Below, in pieces: positions 5,628 through 10,706 of a stretch of DNA of 10,706 bases. The stretch is from Chrysochromulina tobinii (lineage: Eukaryota; Haptophyta; Prymnesiales; Chrysochromulinaceae). The notes beneath the pieces were generated by a model. That model was not told the DNA's origin and made no database searches. It worked only from the letters and a program-made list of their open reading frames with translations. Numbering within the stretch: position 1 is the stretch's first letter; each line of letters begins with the position of its first letter. The DNA is taken from the NCBI GenBank assembly GCA_001275005.1, contig JWZX01001499.1:1-10706 (forward strand). Direction: 5' to 3'. The translations under genes were made by a program, and so were the position numbers.

Positions 5628-7538
5628 CTACTCCGCGTCACAAAACGGCGGCAGCATATCGGACGGAATGTCGGGGTACCGCTGGACAAAGAGCCGATCG
5701 AGCGCCTCGGCGCGCTCCGCGTTCCGCACCGTGCTGTTGCGCCCATTCCAGAAGCAAGCGCCCTCGAGCCCAGCGTCCGCCTCGATCAGCCGATCATGTG
5801 CGTAAGAGCGCGTAGCCGACGAGTACTCCCAAGCTGGGTCGGTGCGGCAACGCTCGAGCTCCGTGGCCGCGTCCAGCACGGCGGAGAGCTCGGCCACTCG
5901 CACCTCGCCGATAGCCTCGGCCATCCAGGTGCAGTGAGGCGAGCCATCGGGCCCCTGTGCCACCGCCAACCGACTGTGGCACTCGCCACCCGGCTGAAGA
6001 GTGCGGCAGCTCGCATCTCGCTGCGCCTGTGGCACGGTACGGCACGGCCCAGGAAAGCTGAAGAAGGTGGCTCCCTCGTACGCCGTGCTCGGCGTGCCAT
6101 CCGCCTGGGTATACCATCCGTTACGTCCGGGCACGGCGCAGCCGACGCTCGTGATGGATTGCTGCGTGGGATCCACCAACTGGCCGCTCTCGAAGGCGAC
6201 AAAGTCCGCAAAGCGGCCGATGGCGCCCCTTGGCGCCGGTGGCCCACGCCACCTCTTGCCCTCGTCGGTGCGGAGGACATCCTCGGGGGCCGCTCGGATG
6301 GTCACGCGGTACCTTATAGGAAGGGAGAGGAATTAAGAGGAAGTCGCGCTGTAGTGAGCACGGGCATGCGAGGCAGATCATCAGTGGCAATCAGCGTACC
6401 GACGGATTCGGGTGATCCCACGGTGGCGCGGGCATGACGGGTCAAGGATCTCGTGATGGAGGTAGAGGAGCACGCCGAGGAGATCCGCCGCGACCGCATT
6501 CTCGAAGAGGAACTCGTCCTCGCGTTGGGCGGCGTACACGTAGAACGTGACGGCGGATGAGGCGCTCACGTTGGCAAACGTGCGCTCGCGCCGCTGCCGG
6601 CGCGCGACGACGGGCTCCTCGAGCACTCCGCGCCGGAGGGGGCATCCGTCGGAGGAGAGCGCAGGGGATGGCGGCGGTGGCGACGTTGGCGACGGTGCTA
6701 ACGGAGAGGGTCGTGGGCGCAAGTATGGCGACGGAGGATGCGGCGGCGGAGGAGGACACGGTGGCGGCAGCGCTGGGCTCGGAGGGGGTGGCCGAGGCTT
6801 CGGTCCGCTTGAAGGTGCCGGCGGGCGAGGGGGCGGACGCCGCCAGCGCAGGGGTAGGTTGGTCACGGGCGGCGGCACAAGCAACGAGGACAACGACGGC
6901 TGTGGCGGCGAAGTATCCACAGCTGGCACAGAGTCTGCTGATGGGTGCCAGAGCATCACGTGGGCTGGCGGTGATGCTGGCAGTCTCCCCGTGATCTGAA
7001 GTTGCAGGTAGAGCAAGTCCTGCCACATCGCAGCCACGGCGCCCGGAGGCGCAGCACCGCTTGAGACGCTCGCTGCGATGACCAGCATGGCCGCCATGCC
7101 CCCTGCGCACACTGCCACTCGACGAGCGAATCTTGAGCTTCCACCACCGCGCTGACGCACGTCGCCGCCGGCCTCGTTCCCATCGTCACCACCCTCGTCG
7201 TCACCATCATCGTCGCCCTCGTCGTGAGGAGAGCGGCTGAGGCGTGTTCGCGTCGTCGCGTATGCCTGCCTCCTCATGCCCTCCTCCTCCTCCTCCTCCT
7301 CATCATCATCGTCGGCGACATCGTCCGCATCCACCAGCGCTTTCGAGCTGCAGTGGTCGTCGTCCCAAATTCTCCCGATGCCAGAGAGGCGTGAAGATAT
7401 GCGCAGGGCTTCCAGCGCACGCAGGCGCAGCTCACCCTTCTCGACGATCTCCGTGTGCGATCCTCCCGCACGTTCGATGGTCGTGCGCAACTGTGCCACG
7501 GACATTCCGGCGACGCGTTCCATTAGCGTGTCGGTCAT
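5628..7538 (-). CDS. Type II membrane protein with SAP-like N-terminus, proline-rich stalk and cysteine-rich ectodomain (two exons)
   Basis: Start is ATG 7538; exons are 7538-6400 and 6312-5628, giving 607 residues. Order: a SAP-like helix-extended-helix segment (about 11-45, AQLRTTIERAGG then EKGELRLRALEAL); a strongly acidic linker with D/E runs (69-120); one hydrophobic segment (about 139-160); a proline-rich stalk of PPP and SPPP motifs (about 208-305); and an ectodomain starting TFYVYAAQREDEF. The ectodomain includes LLGVLLYLHHEI, the splice-junction motif GITRIRRYRVTI, FSFPGPC, CRTLQPGGEC, CTWMAEAIGEVRVAELSAV and a C-terminal ACFW..RYPDIPSD..PFC. From memory this matches a family abundant in dinoflagellates and other algae (FYMYRAQ, WYLHNE, GITRI, WYSLPG, CR..PGG.C, CTW). 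No function is known to me. At least eight cysteines in exon 2 suggest disulphides in the lumen or outside the cell. Confidence 0.82.
6313..6399 (-). other. Spliceosomal intron (87 nt) in gene 5
   Basis: On the minus strand the donor is CCGTCG|GTACGC (intron starts 6399) and the acceptor is ttcctataag|GTACC (intron ends 6313). A branch-like CTCAC lies at 6358-6354, followed by a pyrimidine-rich tract. Without splicing the frame stops within 20 nt; with splicing the protein reads GITRIRRYRVTI, matching the family motif I recall, GITRIRRYKVTM. The exon after the acceptor starts with GTAC, the same four bases that begin the intron, preceded by G at both junctions. Confidence 0.87.
7281..7313. 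repeat. CTC/CAT trinucleotide microsatellite coding the acidic run of gene 5
   Basis: Seven CTC-type triplets followed by CAT/CGT triplets encode, on the minus strand, a run of Asp then Glu (residues about 75-86). A second ATC/GTC-rich stretch at about 7187-7230 encodes another Asp/Glu-rich piece. Such triplet tracts change length by slippage without breaking the frame. Confidence 0.7.
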
Positions 7539-7839
7539 CCTAGCTCCTCACTCGCTTCGTCAGCTTCTTGATGGAGGACGCGGCGGTGCGGGCGGTCAAG
7601 TCAATGGCGGCGGCGGGCGCTTCATATGACGTGTTGTTATGATTCTCCACGACATGCATGTCGGAAGCAAAATATAACTTGAAGTGTGCAGTGTACCGGC
7701 TCCCCCGGGGTCTTTTTACCGGTACCGGTACTGTACTGTCCGTCGTTCTGTGTGCTGACCTTTTTCGCGAGGACTCCCGCGAAGTTCTGTCGGCACCGCG
7801 CGCGCGCGGCGCCGCGACCGAACGACTCGCCTGGGCTTC
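7539..7839. promoter_or_regulatory. Divergent intergenic region between gene 5 and gene 6
   Basis: This 301-bp spacer lies between ATG 7538 (minus) and ATG 7840 (plus). It holds a relatively AT-rich patch (about 7620-7680, including aaaatataac), the 14-bp palindrome TACCGGTACCGGTA (7717-7730) followed by ctgtactgt, and an alternating GC run near 7797-7815. It probably contains both promoters. Confidence 0.5.
7717..7730. promoter_or_regulatory. 14-bp perfect palindrome TACCGGTACCGGTA
   Basis: The string equals its reverse complement and is followed directly by ctgtactgt. The combination resembles the GTACC...TACTGTAC cluster at 361-379 in the other divergent promoter. A shared promoter element is inferred, not shown. 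Confidence 0.42.
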
Positions 7840-10706
7840 ATGAGTGGCTTCACGTGCCATCGCCAGTCACCGCTTTCATCGATGCCCAATAGCCTCACAG
7901 CATCCTCAATCTCTGTGGCCTCATCCCAACGCTCCAGCAAACTTGTGAGGCGCGCAGCACCTCGTGTCCGTCACGCGACGCCACCTCGCGATGCGCCACA
8001 GCCGCATCGCGTGCCCTCGGTGGACGAGATGGCAGAGTCGCTCAAGTATACGGGGCGTCTCTCCGACATGCTCGTGCCACTCCGTCACCTTGGTGCGACA
8101 ACGCTGCAATCATCATCGGCGCCTTTGTGTGAGCAGCAAGCGTCGGCACACGCGGCATCGGCCAAAAAAGTCGGTATGCACCTGCAGTGTGGTGCTGCGT
8201 CGGAGTCCCGCACCTCCACCGAAGAGGCAGGTGCGACGTGGGCGTCACGCGGCTCCACGTCGCCACGAATGACGCCACGCTCGCCGTCGCCGTCGCTCGC
8301 GCCCACCTCCTTTGCAGCCGCCTCCACCTCCTTTGCAGCCGCCTCCGCGCGGGTCCGAACCGAGGCGGAGCAGGCGCTCAGATCGTCGCTGCGCGTCGCC
8401 TCCGCAGCCCCCTCGCCTGACGCTCGGGACGGCGCTCGAGCTCTCGCCACCACCTTTGCAGTCGCCTCCACAGCCCCCTCGCATGGCGCTCGGGACGGCG
8501 CTCGCGCTCTCGCGGGCACCACCGACACGCGTCCCTCGGAGTTACACTCGGAGACCGCTCGGGACGGCGCTCGCGCTCTCGCGGGCACCACCGGCACGCG
8601 TCCCTCGGAGTTACACTCGGAGACCGTTCGTCACCCTCAGGCCGACGAGATCTATTGGCAGCAGCGCTTGGAGACGCACCAGGTGAGCAAGTATGCCTTG
8701 TCCTCCGAGGCCTATGTGATTGCGGCGACGAGCGCGCTGATTGCGGGCGCGAGCCATGAAGAACGCTCGGTGGCTGAGGGGCTCGTCTCAGCATGCCATC
8801 AGCAAGAGAGCGTGGCCTCGAAGAGCCTGGCTCACAGCGGTGACGAGCGCTCGGAGGCCCATCGGGAGCAGCACGGGAGTCTTGTGAGTTCGAGTCTTCG
8901 GTCGAGCTGCCGGCCGCCGCTCGCGGGGCCACAGTCGGGCCGGGCGCCGCCTCCGTCGACGCCGGCTGCTCGGGCGGCACAGGAGCAGTTTCCTAATCTG
9001 GGAGCGACGCCGGCTGCTCGGGCGACGCCGGCATCACAAGAGCCGCTGCCGCGCGCGCCGCCAGCGCCCGCATATGCCTCGCTGCTTGTGCCTCCGCCGC
9101 CTTTGGCGGCGTACCCGGCGACGCCTCGGGGAGGGCTGCCTAATAAGGCAAGTGACGACACCTCGATGGGCCGCTGGCAGCCAGTCGCAGCGGCCTCATT
9201 GTTAGCCACGAGTGCCGTCTTCGACCCGCCCCCCTCGCCGCGCCAGGCACCTTCTACCATGGGGGGCTATTCCGACGAGACGATCGATGGCTCACGCTCG
9301 ACGACCAACTGGCCAGGCTGGCCCCGGACAGCGCGGGGCGTGCGCCTGGCGAGGTGGCGCCGATACTGGAGCCGAGGTAGACGGTAGTCCGCTCGGGACG
9401 GCGGTCGCGAGCGTGGCGGCCATTATGTCGCCAAGAGCGGCGTCGCCAAGAGCGGTGTCGCCACGAGCGGCGTCGCCACGCGCCACTTCGCCACGCGCCG
9501 CCCTCCGGCACGAGGCCGATACGACGCCTCAGCTTGGGATGCCTCTCCCGTCCGACTTGCTGGGCAACGAGGAGCCGGCCGCGGGCGCCGCCATGACGTC
9601 CGAGTTCTTCGCCGCGCTGGACGTCGACCAGGACGGCATGATTAGCCCTCGAGAGCTGCGCGACGGCGTGCGTCGGATGCTTCGAGGTGATCCCTCGATG
9701 AAACCGTTACGTGTTGCCATCGATATGTTGGCCGCCTCGCCGGCCCCTCCGCGCAGTCTCCGAGTGCTCATCGACGAGACTTGCAGCGCCACCGATGGCG
9801 CTGGCGCTACCGCCGCCACTCCCACAGACGCCACCGCTTGCCCTGGCGCCGCCGCTGGCGCCGCCTCTGGCGCTGGCGCTCGCTACAGCGCTCCGCCCCA
9901 CGGGTCCAACGCTCCCATATTAGGCAACGCTCTCAGTGCCATATCAGGCTCGGACCGCTCGCCTGTCGTCTCCGCCTCCGGCGCACCGCGCTCCGTGCCT
10001 GTACGAGCCGCCGCGCCGCCCATCCGCCCCCCCCCAACTCGGCTCGCCTAATTACGTTGATTACGACTCGCCGCAGCTCGGCTCGCAGCTCAAGGAGAGT
10101 GAGACGGGGGCGAAGCGGCGCATAGCCGAGTTGCAGCGCCAGCACGGAGTGACCGCGAGCCGACGGCTCAGCGCTGAGGAGCTCGCGACGGCGCGCGATG
10201 CTGCCGATGCCAACGGGTGGCGCTCTCACGTCGACGCATCCGCCTGCTACCTCTCTGTGTTCCACACGGACCTCGCCCGCGCCGCGTCGACGCATGCAGC
10301 GCAGACGCAACGGCTCGAGGCGAAGATCGCACGAGCCTCGGCCTCGATCGGGTGGGCCACGTCATCGACAGCAGCTGCCACGTCATCTGCAGCAGCTGCC
10401 ACGTCATCTGCAGCAGCTGCCACGTCATCTGCAGCAGCTGCCACGTCATCTGCAGCAGCTGCCACGTCCTCGGCCTCGATCGAAGAGGTGGCTTCGTTCC
10501 AGACGCCCGTATTAGGCAACATGCCGCCACCAAATCGCTGGTCGGAGCCGCTCGCGCCGCCTCCGCCGCCAGCGCCGTCAGTGCCGCCAGCGCCGTCATC
10601 AGTACGATGGTCGCCGTCATCAGTTGCGCCGCTGCCAGCGCTGTCGCCAACAGGTGCCCCATCGCAACAGTCGCCTCCATCGCCGCCGCCGCCGCCGCCG
10701 CCGCCG
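7840..10706 (+). CDS. Low-complexity, repeat-rich EF-hand protein, open at the right edge, with frame changes
   Basis: Start ATG 7840 opens a frame of 515 codons that would stop at 9387. It encodes a disordered Ser/Ala/Pro-rich product with tandem repeats and a short structured piece near 8640-8790 (EIYWQQRLETHQVSKYALSS). Coding then appears in the second frame up to 10051: SPRAA repeats, a canonical EF-hand (9605-9682) and PILGN. From about 10036 it appears in the third frame to the edge: PQLGSPNYVDYDSPQLG, a likely coiled coil (about 10077-10340), ATSSAAA repeats and a polyproline end. Related peptides, TPQLG and PILGN in one frame and SPQLG and PVLGN in another, argue that these are parts of one gene. 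Shifts sit at or near homopolymers (G6 at 9261-9266, C9 at 10027-10035), so sequence errors are likely; introns or a decayed gene are alternatives. Function unknown; calcium binding is suggested by the EF-hand. Confidence 0.5.
8304..8345 (+). repeat. 21-bp tandem duplication in gene 6
   Basis: Two exact copies (8304-8324 and 8325-8345) beginning cacctcctttgcagccgcct encode STSFAAA-type peptides in tandem. They preserve the frame, as expected if this frame is translated. Confidence 0.8.
8422..8625 (+). repeat. Tandem ARDGARAL repeats (66 + 69 + 69 bp) in gene 6
   Basis: Three units start at 8422, 8488 and 8557. The last two, 69 bp each (8488-8556 and 8557-8625), differ at a single base (Asp/Gly codon in the motif GTTDTRP/GTTGTRP). 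The first unit is diverged after ARDGARAL. Each encodes ARDGARALAGTT then TRPSELHSET. Unit lengths are multiples of three, so the frame is kept. Confidence 0.9.
9377..9435 (+). other. Candidate 59-nt intron in gene 6
   Basis: The third frame over about 9267-9376 reads WLTLDDQLARLAP then GRAPGEVAPILEPR and meets a stop inside a donor-like AG|GTAGAC. Splicing to the AG at 9435 joins it in phase to the AASPRAV repeats. The acceptor lies inside the 15-bp SPRAA repeat, so other AGs fit equally and the pyrimidine tract is poor. Direct reading in the second frame without an intron is a fair alternative. Confidence 0.28.
9428..9502 (+). repeat. Five 15-bp units coding SPRAA/SPRAV/SPRAT
   Basis: Units of the type tcgccaagagcggcg run five times (9428, 9443, 9458, 9473, 9488) and encode SPRAA, SPRAV, SPRAA, SPRAT and SPRAA. 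Ser-Pro-Arg is a common proline-directed kinase context in disordered regions. Confidence 0.85.
9605..9682 (+). other. EF-hand calcium-binding motif within gene 6
   Basis: The helix FFAALD runs into the loop DVDQDGMISPRE (9620-9655), with Asp at 1, 3 and 5, Gly at 6, Ile at 8, Ser at 9 and Glu at 12, then the helix LRDGVRRML. All ligand positions are canonical. Only one hand is visible, whereas EF-hands usually come in pairs. Confidence 0.88.
10356..10460 (+). repeat. Five 21-bp tandem repeats coding ATSSAAA
   Basis: Units begin at 10356, 10377, 10398, 10419 and 10440. The last four are identical (gccacgtcatctgcagcagc plus t); the first differs at two bases, and a partial sixth starts at 10461. 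Near identity indicates recent expansion or homogenisation. The unit keeps the third frame open. Confidence 0.92.
10681..10706 (+). repeat. CCG/CGC microsatellite at the window edge (polyproline)
   Basis: An uninterrupted CCG-type run reaches the end of the window and encodes proline in the third frame of gene 6. The run may continue outside. Confidence 0.8.

Noticed and set aside
6442-7110. Alternative minus-strand frame within gene 5, Ala/Arg/Ser-rich
   Set aside because: It lies in the same place as the acidic, membrane and proline-rich parts of the long frame that leads to the conserved ectodomain; it has no recognisable motif.
8679-8684. Donor-like CAG|GTGAGC in gene 6
   Set aside because: The frame remains open and protein-like on both sides and no matching acceptor is needed.
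8378-8980. Minus-strand open frame of 200 codons opposite gene 6
   Set aside because: It overlaps the longer plus-strand frame and consists mainly of Arg/Ser/Pro from the reverse of the tandem repeats; the start is unsupported.
10356-10460. CRISPR-like array
   Set aside because: The units are directly adjacent with no spacers and encode a simple peptide repeat.
10168-10680. Minus-strand open frame of 170 codons opposite the 21-bp repeats
   Set aside because: The repeated QMTWQLL peptide only mirrors the tandem repeat; the plus strand continues gene 6 with motifs shared across its parts.

Overview
The window reads as nuclear DNA of a GC-rich, gene-dense unicellular eukaryote. Evidence is two short canonical GT-AG introns whose removal restores protein domains, plus an F-box protein, an RRM-RGG tail, a secretory apyrase and a proline-rich type II membrane protein. 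The gene 5 ectodomain recalls a family I associate from memory with dinoflagellates and related algae. A microalga (haptophyte, stramenopile or dinoflagellate relative) is therefore the best guess, but the lineage is inference. There are no bacterial operons, no phage or viral genes, no RNA genes, no CRISPR array and no recognisable transposase.

Six genes alternate strictly in strand (- + - + - +). Gene 1 (minus, cut by the left edge) is the N-terminus of a secreted GDA1/CD39 nucleoside triphosphate diphosphohydrolase. Gene 2 (plus, 591-2396) joins a renalase-like FAD oxidoreductase to a C-terminal RRM and RGG tail and holds a 78-nt intron. Gene 3 (minus, 4037-2810) is an uncharacterised protein with an N-terminal YMFSGTD signature and is split between two reading frames. 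Gene 4 (plus, 4290-5291) is an F-box-like protein of unknown target. Gene 5 (minus, 7538-5628) has a SAP-like N-terminus, an acidic linker, one membrane segment, a long proline-rich stalk and a cysteine-rich ectodomain, with an 87-nt intron. Gene 6 (plus, from 7840 past the right edge) is a low-complexity, repeat-rich protein with one EF-hand. Its coding potential moves through at least two frames, partly at homopolymer runs.

Three divergent pairs share short spacers (268, 252 and 301 bp) that carry palindromes and direct repeats and probably act as bidirectional promoters. Two convergent spacers (413 and 336 bp) show no gene. Nothing indicates that the six genes form one pathway; this looks like ordinary compact chromosomal neighbourhood.

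The most interesting signal is in the introns. The gene 2 intron starts with a 30-bp near-perfect copy of the exon that follows it, which is a signature of recent intron gain. The gene 5 intron has a 5-bp version of the same arrangement and shares an internal block, including the likely branch point, with the gene 2 intron. This raises the possibility of a family of spreading introner-like elements.
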